Positions 10,376 to 22,900 of a stretch of 64,000 nt of DNA are shown piece after piece. Position numbers and translations under genes: made by a program. Position 1 is the first letter of the stretch. Every line of letters starts with the position of its first letter. The notes beneath the pieces are model-generated. The model saw only the letters and a program-made list of their open reading frames with translations. It did no database searches and had not been told where the DNA came from. The DNA is taken from assembly GCA_014529385.2 (NCBI GenBank), contig CM043966.1, positions 104,667,087 through 104,731,086 on the forward strand, in the 5' to 3' direction. Origin of the DNA: Adiantum capillus-veneris (lineage: Eukaryota; Streptophyta; Polypodiopsida; Polypodiales; Pteridaceae).

Positions 10376-11776
10376 TTAATTGTATGCCGTGCATCCATCT
10401 AGCATCTTCAAAAGGATAATTCTTAAACTTAATAAGATATCATCGGATAGTCCGCCTCTTAGTACCTTGTCTTCATGTCGGAGAATGGATTCGGGCTGCA
10501 GCACCTCTTCTTGGTCCTCGATCTCCGGTCGGTCTTCAATAGTTGGTTCTTGAGGTGGCTCTCCTTTGTAAGGCTTTAGTAGGCTCACATGGAAAGCATT
10601 GTGTATGAGCCAATGGTTGGGCAACTTGAGTTGATAGGCCATATCATTGATTGGCCTAAGAATCTGGAAGGGACCATAGTACCTTTTTGCTAACTTAGCA
10701 TAGTACTTTTGTCCCGTAGGATTCTTGACCGTGGTGTGCCTTAATGGAGCCTTGGGAAATTTGAGTAAGACCCAATCATTTTCTTTAAAGGCTTTGGCTC
10801 TTCTGTGCTTGTCAGCAGCAACCTTTTGCCTTTGCTGTGAGATAGAGATAGCATCCTTAATCTTTTGGAAAGATTCTTGTAGGTCTCGGCTATACTCATC
10901 TGCAACAAGGAAGATCTTCCCGTGTACCTTAAGTAGCAAGGGACTTTTTGATCTTCCCTCAATTACCTCAAAAGGTGATTTTCCCGTGGAAGTATGTACA
11001 GTGTTATTGTAGGCATACTCCACTAAGGGTAAGCACTTCTCCCATTGGGATCTTTGATCTACTTCCGTTACATAGGGTTTTATTAGATTGAGAATTGTTA
11101 GGTTAGCTATTTCACTTTGGCCATCCGTTTGCGGGTGATAGGCCGAAGAGAAGTTTAGCCTTGTTCCCAAATTCTCAAAGAGACCCTTCCAGAAATTACT
11201 GGTCATTCTAGGATCTCTATCCGACACTATGGACATTGGCAAGCCATGGTACTTGAAAATTTGTGAAATGAAGAGGGTTGCCATTTGATGGGCTTTGATA
11301 GTCTTTTTGACAAGTATAAAATGAGCTTGTTTACTGAACCTGTCTACTATCGTCCATATTCCCGTATTCCCATGGATAGACTTAGGCAATCCAAAGATAA
11401 AATCAATGGGTATGCTCTCCCATGGTGAATTAGGGATTGGCAAGGGTTGAAGCAATCCAGGTTGCTTCCCTCTATCAAATTTTGTCTTTTGGCATACCAC
11501 ACATTTAGAAACATACTCTTGTATGTTCGCTTTCATGGTAGGCCAATAGAAATATGTTTCAATTCGCTTTAGGGTAGACTGAATCCCTTTATGCCGCGCA
11601 TAAGGAGGAGCATGAGATTCATACATTACTTTCTCACGTAGTGAGCTAGTAACGCATAGTCTATTACAGTAGAGAAGATAACCGTCTTGTAAAGTAAATG
11701 GTTCCTCTTTCTTCCCTAGTGCAAGGGCTGAAATCACATCTCTAAAATCGGGATCAATAGCATACTCCTCTATCAT
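10376..11776 (-). pseudogene. Gypsy-1 integrase with frameshifted chromodomain
   Basis: This is a 466-codon frame on the minus strand. It contains the zinc-binding N-terminal part ('HKGIQSTLKRIETYFYWP' and 'CVVCQ') and the catalytic core ('IPIDFIFGLP', 'SDRDPRMTSNFW', 'YHPQTDGQSE', giving D, D and E). The GPY/F-type tail is 'YYGPFQIL', then 'IHNAFHVSLLKPYKG'. The end begins a chromodomain ('PESILRHEDKVLRGG') but shifts frame near 10440. In the next frame the domain goes on as 'YLIKFKNYPFEDARWM'. Chromodomains guide integration to marked chromatin, which places the element among the chromoviruses. The catalytic core looks intact; the targeting domain is broken. Confidence 0.85.
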
Positions 11777-12350
11777 AGAAGATAGATCATTGTGAGTTGT
11801 ATGGAAACCGCATTCATTCTCGGCCGTCTTGAGAGTGCATCAGCTACTTGATTATGCTTGCCAACAATGTGAGCAATATGAAAATGAAATTGCGAAAGGA
11901 AATTTTCCCACCTCATTTGTTTATCGGAGAGCTTGGTCTGCGTCATGAAGTACTTAAGACTTTGATGATCCGTTCGTAGAATGAAAGGAGTCCCCAATAA
12001 ATAGTGCTTCCATGAGTCTAAGGCATGTAGAACTGCAAGGAGTTCCTTTTCATATATGCCTAGAGCTTGCTCAATAGGGTCGAGCCTTCGACTTTCATTG
12101 CCTATGGCGTGCCCTTCTTGAAGCAAAACAGCTCCAAGGCAATCACCACAAGAATCACATTGGACCTCAAATGGCTTTGAGAGATCCGGTGTGTAAGCAC
12201 ATGTTGAGAGATAAGCTTTTCTTTAAGCTTTTCAAAAGCATTGTTATCCTTGGCAGACCATGTGTACCTAACATTTTTCTTTGTTAGGTCATGTAATGGC
12301 CCTGCTTTTAGTGAGAACTTTTCTATGAAGCGTCTATAGTATGCGCACAT
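11773..12350 (-). pseudogene. Gypsy-1 RNase H region
   Basis: 'YEKELLAVLHALDSWKHYLLG', 'LRTDHQSLKYFM' and 'VADALSRR' mark Ty3/gypsy RNase H, which degrades the RNA strand during reverse transcription. The upstream frame 12102-12350 has the connection segment ('CAYYRRFIEKFSLKAGPLHDLTKK'-type sequence). A frameshift near 12110-12126 separates the two parts. The N-terminal Asp region is blurred by that break. Confidence 0.8.
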
Positions 12351-12550
12351 ACCTAAAAGCTTCTTAACTCATAAAGATTCCTTGGTTTAGGCCATCCTTT
12401 TATTACCTCTAACTTTGATGGATCCATTTGGATTCCATCTTGAGAGATAATGTGACCTAAATACTGAATCTCTTGTAAGAAAAATTCACTTTTCTTTCGA
12501 TTAATATAAAGTTTATTCTCTCTTAGAACTTGAAATATTAACTGGAGGTG

Positions 12551-13361
12551 TCACTTGTGTTCATCTAATGAATTAGAGTAGATGATGATATCATCAAAGA
12601 ACACTCCAGTAAAAGTTCGGTGAGGCCTGAATAGCTTCTCCATCAAGCAGTTGAATGTGGCTGGTGCATTGGTCAAGCCAAAAGGCATGACAATGTATTC
12701 ATAAAGACCAAACGTAGTGCAAAATGCAGTCTTTACAATGTCTTGATCAACTATCCTTATTTGATGATAGCCACTTTTTAGGTCAATCCTACTGGAGTAG
12801 GTGGATCCTTGTAGCTTATTAAATAGGTCTTCTACCCGTGGAACGGGAAACCTATTTTTGATAGTGATCCTATTTAGTGCTCTATAGTCGACACACATAC
12901 GATATGTGCCATCTTTCTTTTGCACTAGTAGCACTGGAGAACAAAATGGAGATAAGCTAGGCCTAACCATGCCCTTCTCAACTAACTCATGCACTTGCCG
13001 CATAATCTCCTCTTGTTCAGCTTGAGAAACTCTATAAGGAGGTTTGTTAGGCGGCAACTTCCTGGAAGAAGTTCAATTGCATGGTCATCATTGCCTCGTT
13101 TAGGAGGTAGCTCAAAGGGATGTCGTCAATAAAGACATCTTGAAACCCCTTGAGAAAATTAGAAAACTCTAATTCCTTTTGATTGTGTATATTTTCTTTT
13201 GTTAAAACATTAGGTTCATTTTGAGAATCTTTAACAAAAATCATGTACATGGAAATAGAGCTCCTTATTGACTTGTTGAAAGCTTGTGTATGTACAATGG
13301 GTATAGTGTTACCCATTTCCTTAACATTGATAGCCGTTTTTCGGCTTTCCATAATTGCCAT
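12551..13361 (-). pseudogene. Gypsy-1 reverse transcriptase
   Basis: The frame 12551-13057 encodes 'RMCVDYRALNRITIKNRFP', 'IDLKSGYHQIRI', 'MPFGLTNAPATF' and the catalytic box 'VFFDDIIIYS', so the metal-binding aspartates are present. The frame 13047-13361 supplies the linker between protease and RT, including 'KSIRSSISMYMIFVKD' and 'GFQDVFIDDIP'. A frameshift lies at the overlap near 13050. The sequence from 12350 to 12551 connects RT to RNase H and is broken by a stop. Confidence 0.85.
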
Positions 13362-13369
13362 AGTAAGCT

Positions 13370-15727
13370 ACCTCACCCTATCAAATCACTCAAACATTTT
13401 AGTTATCCCTACCATTTCACTGCACATAGGCGTGTGTGAGTTAGGGGACTTTTCCCATATCTTCTTAAAAACCCTCAATTGGCTAGTCATTGGGCTAGTT
13501 AAGCCAAAAATAAATAAAAAATAAAAAAATAAAAAATTATAATTATATTATGGCCCATTTGTGTGTAAATATTTCATTGTATATAGGGCCTAAATAAAAG
13601 GATTTTTCATAATTATTTTGGTATTTATTTAAATATTTCTACCTATGGTGTGTTATTTATGCTATGTACATTGACTCACCATTACCATATTTTTTCTTAC
13701 CATTTTGCATACTCTTTATTCCATATAAAAATAATTTCATGCAAGCTTCTCTTATTTTTGGTGTAACTCCATCCCAACAGAAATCCAAAAAAACTAGTTT
13801 ATTTATGTGTATATTTTTTCACTATTGTCATTTTTTCCTTCCTACATCTATTCTCTATTACTCTCATAAATTAGACCACCAAAAATATTCATCTTTTTAT
13901 GGTAGACTTATAATGAGAGAGATTTATTTTGACCCCTTTATATTTTTTCCACCTATATTATTTATATTTGACATGTACATATTTTTTTAGACCCCTCAAT
14001 ATTTGATTTTCTTAGTTGTACTATTCACTTATATCATGATCTCAATAATATCTTCAATTATAGACCTACCAAATAAGGTCAAGGGTATGTGGCATGCATA
14101 CATGCACCATGGGGAGCTCACTCTTGGAGGTATTCAAAAGAATCATCCAAAGAAAGACCTCACAAGGACTTTGTGCAGTGGAAAAAATAGTCGGTTTTGC
14201 TGAATTTTTAAAGATCACATGCTCCCCGAATTTGAAAAGGTGATACAAACAAAAGTTGTAGCTCGTGAGCTGAACTTTTACCTCAAATTTTTTCATATTT
14301 TTTTGAGCTACGAGCTGTGAGCTATGATTTTATTGGTGGACCCCAGTTTGCCCATTCTATGCAGCCACACTCCCTCTTCCACTTTATCATTTTCCTCTTT
14401 CACACACACTTCTCCACTCATCATCTCCACCTCTCTCACCACTTCTCTCTGCACCCTACTCACCTTCTTCTCAACCTTGAAGAATAAGAGAAACCATGGT
14501 GAACTCATGTCTCCTACACACACTTCCATTCAAAAATTGACCACCTAGTCTCATTTTTCCTCTTCCATATTACCCATATCTATCAAGAAAACCACAAAAT
14601 TCAGCCTCTTCTCTTGAAAGACATCACCATGTTGATTGATTACTCATATTCAATCACCTTGGCTCCCAAGGAAGGTCAAGAGTGGAGAAAAAACGTACCG
14701 TCAAAGCTAGTGGACCGTCAACAAGCGTCAAAATTGACTCTACTCAAGACACTTGGAGCATCAACATTGTAAGAAATCCATATTTTCTTACCTATTAAGA
14801 GTTTTTTCTTCCTTATTTGTATCCTATATGGATACTCCCATTGTAAATATCCAATTCCATTTGTTAATCAATAAAAATACTAACTCTACTAATTTACTAA
14901 CACTAACCTACTATGAAAAGTCCTATCACCTCCACTTCTCTCCTCTCTCTCTTCTTCATCTATCCCCACCAACTTCTTGATAATTCCAAGCAAAAAAAAA
15001 TTAGATAAGTGCTGAAAATCTAACCCAACTATGGTTAGAGGAGTAACCCTAGCCCTCAAAATTGCTATAAAAGGAGGGTGTGGCTAGCACAAAAGTGGGG
15101 AGCCATAAGCAAGAGCACTATGCTATAGCTTGAGAAGCCAAGCTCAACCTCTCTAGAAGGAGCTCTTGAGTGGAAGCTCATTGTCTTATGCATATGCATG
15201 TGTTGTATTAGGAATGATTAGCAAGGAAACTCTATGCCATTGTAAGAGAGAGTGATCATTCAATTGAGAGTAGGAAATCTATCATTTCTCCTACTAGTGT
15301 AAGCCCAACATTTACTGAATCAAGGAGGGTGGATTTGGACTAAGCTTGGATACTTTGTCTCTCTTCCAACGTGAAGTAATGGACAACAATGATGTGTAAG
15401 TGTCTTGGTGTTTTTTAAGTTCTTGATAGCTTGTCTCTGGGTGTTGTCATCAATTCAGCCATAGATTCCACATACTGTAAGAGGGCAACAGGGTGGAGAG
15501 GACTCCCCTGGCCTTAAGACAGTGATTGGGCTGGCTTTTCTTGTGATGTGTTGTGGTGAAATTTACTCAAGCTATGTTGAACAAATACTAATCTCACTTT
15601 CATTGGTCATGACAGATTTTTAAGAAGGTATTAGTGCAACAATCACCCCCTCCCCCTTCCCTCTTTTTCTTACATATATAATTGTGTTTGCTTGATCACT
15701 GTTGAACATTTCAAAGCAGCCCGAGCA

Positions 15728-15795
<68 letters not shown>

Positions 15796-15935
15796 GCGTC
15801 CTAGTTTGCATCCAAAACTAGGTGGTGCCCCAAATTTGTGTAGGGTTAGGTTGCGGGTGGGTTTGTGTGTGTGTTTGCTGTTTTTTCCAACCCCAACCCA
15901 ATTGAGCAGCACGGGAGCCTAGAAAAGTGCTTAGA
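13370..15935. mobile_element. About 2.5-kb unclassified insertion between gypsy-1 protease and RT
   Basis: In related chromoviruses the protease end lies a few dozen codons from the 'IPIV..QAF.KSI' linker. Here about 2.5 kb of unrelated, very AT-rich, non-coding sequence lies between. It includes a TATAAAAG box at 15066-15073 followed by a leader-like stretch, which resembles an LTR promoter on the plus strand, and a long CT microsatellite. I could not find matching ends or a target duplication, so a solo LTR, a non-coding LTR element or another insertion all remain possible. Confidence 0.5.
15730..15793. repeat. (CT)n microsatellite
   Basis: About 32 uninterrupted CT units near the right edge of the insertion in gypsy-1. 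Confidence 0.97.
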
Positions 15936-15939
15936 GGCC

Positions 15940-17895
15940 ACTCTTCTTGTTGCCCGCCCCGGACCGCTTCAACATCTATATACATATATTTTTCCCTGAA
16001 CTTGAAGGAGATTCTCCTTTCAGGGAATTTAACATTGCCAACCATGTGATCAAACCATGGTGCCCCTAGGATTACATCCTCATGCTTGAGAGGAGAGATA
16101 AAGAAGTCGTCTTTGTCCACACAACTTTGGACATGGAGCCTCAATTTCCCGATTAAGAGAGTGACTGAAGCTTCTTGCCCCCCTGAAAGCACCATCTGCG
16201 GGTAGGACATCTCCCATCTCATAGGTTTGTATGCCTATCTTGGTGGCCAACTCTATAGATATAAAACCGGGGTTAAAGAGAATAAAAGCATCATGTTCTC
16301 TTACCTTTCCCCAAGCATGTCATAGAGGAGATCCTTTGTGGTGAGTTTCCTCCTCTTGGATTTCGACCAAGGTAGCCCTAGGAGGATCATGGCGGTTGTT
16401 CTTTTGGGGACAAGCGCGGTACGCATGCCCTTGTTCGCCGCACTTGAAACACCAGTTATCCTTGAGATAACGCTCAAGTTCTTTATGAGAGAGTTTATTT
16501 TTTCCTTTATAAACTCCCTTCTCTTTAGCTTTGTTGGAGTTGCCCTTAGGAGACTTTTGGACATTGTCCTTCCCCTTAGGCTCATTCGAACCCTTTTTTT
16601 CAGGGGGCTTAGAATTCCTCTTAGCCCCTGTTTGGAAATTGATTCAAGAGGCCAACATAGTATGATGTATTACCGCCGATATGGTGCGTGGCCTTTGGGA
16701 GTTGACATACTCCGCCATTTCTTTGGTTAAGCCCGCACAAAAATGATGCTTTTGCTCTCCAAAATCTAAATTTTTGAAGACAGTGGCTTTGAGTTGTAGG
16801 TCCCAAAACTTGTCTACATATTTGTGGATGGATTCATACGGAGAGAGCTTCAAGCTTCGCCATTCGGTGAGTACTTTGTCTTTGGCATCGGTGGCCAAAA
16901 ACTACTTCATAATGGAAGCTCCTAAAGCTTTCCATGTTTGCGGAGCTTCACCGTTGGCCCATAGGCTAGACCACCATTGTCTGGCGGACTTTTGAAAGTG
17001 CATAGCTACATGGTGTAGCTTAGAGGACTCGGTGAAGCCCTCATCTCCAAACGCGCATCGAATTGTTGGATAAAGGCCAAGACTTTGTCCGTAGCACCAA
17101 AGGTGGCATCGTAGGTAAGAAAAGAGATGCTCTTCCTTCCCTCTTTGAACTTCTTGAGCTTGGACGACCTCTTCCATGCGGCATAGGATTTCCTATGGCC
17201 TCTTCTTTTTGATGGTTCAAAGGTTGCACCATCACTTTCTTCAGAAGATGAAGAATTTGAGGAAGATGGAGAAGAGGGTGACCTCTTTCTCGCCTTTTTC
17301 TTGCCTTGATCTTCGTTGTCTCGACCATCACTTTCATAAGAGGAAGAGGATGAAGAAGATGGAGAAGAGGGTGTCCTCTTTATCGCCTTTTTCTTCTCTT
17401 GATTTTTGTCATCCCTCTTTGAAGTATGGTGTGGAGAAGTATGCGATGGTCTTCTCTGTTTTGGAGGTGATGGAGAGCGTTTAGCCCGCCGTCTTCGTGG
17501 AGCCATCTCCGCCGAGGTGGCGGGAGACTCACTTATTTCTCATTCCTTTGGTGGAGGCTCTTGAGTTCTCCTTTGAGAAGGAGATGCGTCGTCAAGGAGC
17601 AAATTTTTGAGCCCTTCATAGGGATCCTCTTCTTCTTCCCGAATCGGAGAGGGACCTCTTTTGGAAGTCTCGCAAGGAGGCTTCCTAGGTGCTCTCTCGT
17701 CATGGTGGGGAGCTTGGAGAATCCCATGAGCATGAAGCTGCCGTTGCACTTCACTTTGGAGGGATGGATTGGCCATGGCTTGTTGAAGCCTAGAAACAAG
17801 ATAGTTAACAAGCATCGGGCATCATTAGTAGCTTGCTCATTAGCAAAATCAAAGTTATCAACATTAATTTCACTCTCTTTACTATTGCCAGTCAT
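15940..17895 (-). pseudogene. Gypsy-1 gag and protease
   Basis: Read on the minus strand, the N-terminal frame (17533-17895) leads into a Ser/Arg-rich basic tract (17176-17506, 'MAPRRRRAKRSPSPP'). The capsid region follows ('FLTYDATFGATDKVLAFIQ', 'HHVAMHFQKSARQWWSSL', 'WRSLKLSPYESIHKYVDKFW'). A CCHC zinc knuckle ('CFKCGEQGHAYRAC') lies at about 16409-16453. The protease part follows near 15950-16222 with 'HVQSCVDKDDFFISPL' and 'EDVILGAPWF'. Gag packages the RNA and the knuckle binds it. Several frameshifts split the region. The SR-like tract is a notable feature for a gypsy gag. Confidence 0.75.
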
Positions 17896-18299
17896 TCTAA
17901 CAACTTTTAGGTGTAAACTTTTTAGGTGTACTTTGGCACTTCAAGCCCTAGTTGCTACTCCTCTTTACCCCTTTAGAAAAAGCACTCAAGCTACTGTAGC
18001 CGTGGCTCGAATACAATTAATTGCAAGGAATAGAAGAGAGGGTCATTCAACACCGAAACAACACTGGCTCCTGTCAAGCTTCTAATAGCTCAATAGTGGT
18101 TAAGCCGTAGGCAAGCCCCGTAGGACTCCACTATTAAGACCATAGCTCTCGACGGGGATGCCCCGTTAACTGCACAAAGGCAGGTGTAGTGCAAGGCTAA
18201 AAAATCCCTATTCTTCTTACTCACATGCAATTAATAGTACCAACCATTTATAGCTAGCTTGAGGACCTCCCTTCTTGAGCAAGAAAAGAGATACCTTGT

Positions 18300-18311
18300 G
18301 CTCTGATACCA
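18300..18311 (-). promoter_or_regulatory. Gypsy-1 primer binding site (tRNA-Met)
   Basis: The minus strand reads TGGTATCAGAGC, complementary to the 3' end of plant initiator tRNA-Met, one base from the LTR edge at 18313. It sets the element's direction. Confidence 0.92.
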
Positions 18312-18312
18312 A

Positions 18313-19373
18313 TGTAATATTTAATGGCCTAGTAACTTGTGTGTAGTGGAAAATAGCATGAACATAGTGAGCATTTCATTAGAATAGATTCCTAATGAGA
18401 TTAACAAGAGTGCTTGGGTGGAGAGAGCAACAAAAAGCATAACACCTAGTTAGATAGCATGAACAATACTTCAAAAGAGAGAGAAATTAAGCAATTGACA
18501 ACAGTTGAGGACCGGATTTGTATGGAGCCGGTCCCCCCTCCAAAAAGCTTTGTATTATGGTTTCTCCCATCAAGAGAGACATTTTACAATACAATTTATT
18601 GTGTTCCTTCAATACTAGCTAGTGCAATGAAGATGGAAACTTCATGCACTACGCAAAAAACTTATCAAACACAACATGAATTCCCTCACGGTCTCAGACC
18701 CAAGACCTCACACACCTTCGAAGATGGTGAGAGCTAGCGGGGTATGAGAGTAGATTGAGAGGAAGAAGGAGTATTCTTACGAGAAAGATGTACATTTCCT
18801 CACATAATCACTCATATTAGCATAGCTTAGCTTAGTAATTAGCATGGTAGAGGAATGAGCATGCATTGAAGCTTCGCTCTTGGTTGGATTTCATCACAAA
18901 GCCAAGAGTTGTTGGTGTAGGCCTTCCTTCTCACAAGCTTGGAGTAGGTGATAAGCTCTCTATTAAAGCTTGAGAAGGAGAGAGAGTCTTTTTTACTTCA
19001 CACATGAGATAGTGTGAGTGTGTGTGTCAATAATGCCTTGAAAAAATCAGCCCCCTCTCTCTCTTGGTCGACCCCTTGCTAATTACTCATGCTAGCATCC
19101 TATTGGACCTCCCCAGGCTTAGCCAATGACAATTAAGCAGCATAAGTGATAGTCTTCTGACATGTGTTCCCCTTTCCCCTTTTGTGAGAGCTTTAGGTAA
19201 TTTAGTAATTCAACTAAACTCTCATTGGACCCCTTTGCCTCCTGGCCAATCGGAATCAGACAAGCCATTGGGCTGCTGAATGCTCGTTGGTCCCCTTGGG
19301 AGACTGTCCAATAGTCTTCTAGACAACTTAATTCTTAGTGGTTCTTTTATTAAGTGTTTTAAATTAGTTAAAC
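18313..19373 (-). repeat. Gypsy-1 5' LTR (right copy, cut by Copia-1)
   Basis: It begins TGTAATATTTAATGG and follows the left copy to the junction TTAAAC at 19373. The bases 19369-19373 (TAAAC) are the Copia target duplication; the partner is at 25500-25504 (GTTTA). The remaining LTR sequence lies at 25078-25504 on the opposite strand. Confidence 0.88.
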
Positions 19374-19600
19374 TGTTACCATATACATGTGGTAGTGATG
19401 TGTGTGAACACACTAGGACCGTCGGGGCATTTTTTCCCTCTTTAGGAGGTTTTTTCCCCCGTGCATTGTATATACGCCCATCACTCTAGGGCTATCTATC
19501 TTTCCATTGCACACTAAGTAACACACTCTCTATTGTGTGCCTTGAGCTTCCTTCGTCTTCTCCAAGATGTGTGTGTTTCTCTGCAACCCTAATTCCAACA
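19374..19600 (+). repeat. Copia-1 5' LTR (227 bp)
   Basis: It begins TGTTACCATATACATG and ends CCCTAATTCCAACA. Like the LTR at 25505-25731 it reads GTGCATTG where the copies at 30387 and 33283 read GAGCATTG, a shared derived base that pairs it with that LTR. Confidence 0.95.
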
Positions 19601-19602
19601 AT

Positions 19603-19614
19603 TGGTATCAGAGC
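19603..19614 (+). promoter_or_regulatory. Copia-1 primer binding site (tRNA-Met)
   Basis: TGGTATCAGAGC lies two bases after the 5' LTR. Confidence 0.93.
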
Positions 19615-19962
19615 AAGTCACGTCCTGTCGGGCTTAGTCACCAGCTGCTCCAGCACACGCCTGCTCGCTTTCTCCAATTTCAGTGAGCTTTCGCGAGTGT
19701 TCGCAGGTCGACAAATTTTTTGGGAGAGCTCAAAGAGCTTGGTCTGCTCAGAATTTTGATTTGGGCTCAATTCGGCCTCCGTTTCCACTACAGACAGTAC
19801 TGCACAGGCTATTTCGTCATTTTGTGCAGAATTTCTGTCAGTGCCGTTTTCTGCATAATAGGTGCCTTATAGTCTTCTACAGTTTGTGCTATATAGCACA
19901 GGTTGCTCCCGCTCCGTTTCTGCTATTTTCGGGCAGTTTTCACATCAGGTGCTGCATTTACC

Positions 19963-22900
19963 ATGGCTGACAACAACAACACAGATGTGTTCAAGATGTT
20001 TGCTGTTGAGGACAGGTTGGATGGGGACAACTACCCTATGTGGGCTTATATGATGCAACATGTTCTTGTGTCAAAGGGTGTCTGGAACATTGTGCAGGGT
20101 GCTGATGTACGTCCTGGTTCTGAGGATGTAGGCGATGTTGAGGATGTTGCAGGTCTTGCTGCAAGGATTGCAGCTGTTAGAGTTGTTTTGCCTACGGCAG
20201 AACAAGCTCGTTGGGATGTTAAGGATGCGCAGGCTCATGCATTGATTGCATTTTCTGTGAAGCGCACCATTGTTCCTCACATCCGTTCAGCAAAATCTGC
20301 AAAACACGCTTGGGATATTTTAGCAAGTCTTTATGCAAGCCGCAATGAGGCTAAAATTGCTTTGCTGCGTAAAGAGCTGGAGTCAAAGATTATGCATGAG
20401 GAAGATGATATGGACACTTTCCATATCAATGAGCAGCTTATTTCTGCAGGTGAAGTCATTTCAGACAGTTCCCTTGTGCAGACTGTTCTTGATGCCTTAC
20501 CAGATTCCTACCAGACTTTTGCTAGTACTTGGAGACTGATGACCCAAGGAAATCCAGAAGTTGTCAAGTTTCATGCATTATGCACATTGCTGTTGCAAGA
20601 GTCACTGTCCAGAAAAAAATAGGACTAGACAGCGTGCAGTTGAACAGGCGTTTATTGCTTCTGAAAGAAAGGGTGGTAACAGTAATGTAGCTACTTCTTA
20701 TGGTTCTGCTACGAGTGGCAAAAATTATGTTGCTAATGCTTCTGCTGGCAGCAGTTCATCTAGAAATTCTGGTGATAAGGGCAAAAAGAAGATGCGTTGC
20801 CATTATTAAAAAGCCAATGATCACTTGATCAAGTCGTGTCCTAAGTTGAAGGCCAAAGAGGCTAAGAAGAAAGAGGGTGGTTCCACTGCAAATGCTCGTT
20901 CCACTACAAATGCAGCCATTGTTGAGTCTTCTGTGAAAGGAGACTGTAATGCTGATGTTGATGCAGAATGGGCTTTTAGCGCAGAGTGCACTTACAATCC
21001 TACTGTCCATGATGCATGCTTGTCAGTTGCTGCAGATTCACATGTGTGGTATTTCGACAGTGGTGCTACAAAGCACATTACCTCACATCGTGAATTGTTT
21101 ACCTCTCGCGAGTCTGTCCCTCATGGGAATTCAGTCACCTGTGCCAACAACGCCTCTTATCCAGTTCAGGGAGTTGGAAAGATTGTGCTCACTGCTGCTA
21201 ATGGAAGTTCCTTCACACTTGTTGATGCACTTTATGTACGTGGGATCAAGAAGAATCTCTTGTCTGTATCCGCACTTGCTAGACTTGGATTTGTAGTCAA
21301 ATTTGTGGATGACAGATGTATAGTTCATGATCTCAGTTTTGGTGATGAAATTGTTGCATCTGGGCTTTTGTGCCGTGGGCTGTATAAGCTAACTTTGTAT
21401 GACAAGTGTAGACAAAACTTTGCAAATGCTGTTGCAGATTCAAGGGCTATTTAAGATGCAAAACTTTGGCATGCACGTTTTGGTCATTTGAATTTTGCCA
21501 GTTTGCTACGTTTGCAGAAATCTGATATGGTTGCTTCTTTGCCACCTCTTGAAGCACCTGTCAAACATGTTTGTGAAGGCTATATTTTGGGTAAGATGCA
21601 GCGTTCTAAATTTCCAAAGGATGGTTCAGTTCGGGCTACATGCAGGCTGCAGCTTGTGCATAGTGATGTTTGTGGGCCCATGCAAACTCCGTCCTTGGGC
21701 AATTACCTGTACTTCGTGACTTTCATTGATGATTACTCCAGACATGCATGGGTATTTCCGCTTAAAGCGAAGTCCGAAGTTTTTATGTGCTTCAGACAAT
21801 TTTTGGCTATGGCTGAAAATGTCTCGAAATGTACTATGGGCACCCTCCGTTCGGATCGAGGGGGGGAGTATATGTCTCATGAATTTAATGCATTTCTAGC
21901 TAGTCGTGGGATAAAACACCAATGTACAGTGCCTTATACACCTCAACAAAATGGTGTTGCTGAGAGGAAAAACAGGTCACTGACGGAAATGGCACGATGT
22001 ATGGTCAAAAGTCAAGCTTTGCCGCATTCTTTTTGGCTTGAGGCCATCATGTGTGCCACTTATGTACTTAACAGGTGTCCTACGAAAGCTTTGCAGTCTA
22101 TTACTCCATATGAAGCATGGCATGATAGAAAGCCTTCTATTGAGCACATGCGTGTTTTTGGCTGTTTGGCATATGCTTTGGTGCCACAAGTGCGCGCAGA
22201 AAATTGGATGATAAGGTTGTCAAATGTATTTTTGTTGGTTATAGTGCTGAAAGCAAAGGTTATAGGTTGTATCATCCGCAAACAAAATGTATTCTGGTTT
22301 CACGGGATGTAGTGTTTGTGGAAGATTCTGTTCAGCCCTTGCTGTCATGTACTAGAGACAATAATGTAAGCTCACAGGACATTTATGACACTTTGTTGCC
22401 TCTTTTCAGTGGTGGAAATACGAATGTAAGTTCCAACGAGGCAAATGTACAGCCTATGGGGGTTTCTAAAAATGTTTTAGATCAGCCTATTACTGATGCA
22501 GATGTACATGATGTACTTGATGAGGAGAGGGCTGAAAATGAGCAGGCTAGAGGTATGCCAAAATGGCTGGTGCACACTTTGCGTGATAGTAAATTGGATG
22601 CACCTTTGTATAGTCGTACTCGTTCAGGCTCTCGCCATGCATCTTATGCATCAGATTGTTATGCTTTGGCTGTGTCTAGCTTACATGATGTTGAGGAGCC
22701 TCTGACTTTTGATGAAGCAGAAAATTCAGAAAATTGGATGGCTGCCATGTAATCAGAATATGATGCACTTATAGAAAATGACACATGGACTTTATGTGAT
22801 TTTCCTCCTGGCAAAAAGGCCATTGGTACGAAATGGGTTTACAAGTTGAAACGCAAGCCGGATGGTGAGATCGATCGCCATAAGGCTCGACTTGTTGCAA

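Larger units (their letters stand above)
8869..19373 (-). mobile_element. Gypsy-1: chromovirus (Ty3/gypsy) LTR retrotransposon, minus strand
   Basis: It has two matching LTRs, a tRNA-Met primer site next to the right-hand LTR, gag-protease (15940-17895), RT, RNase H, integrase and a chromodomain, all on the minus strand. The right LTR stops at 19373 where Copia-1 enters. Its missing last part lies inverted at 25078-25504. The five bases before 8869 (CCCAA) match the five beyond the displaced LTR end (ACCAA) at four positions, a possible decayed target duplication. A 2.5-kb foreign stretch separates protease from RT. Confidence 0.85.

Noticed and set aside
19603-19614. TGGTATCAGAGC as part of a tRNA gene
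   Set aside because: It is the complement of a tRNA 3' end directly next to an LTR; no cloverleaf sequence surrounds it.
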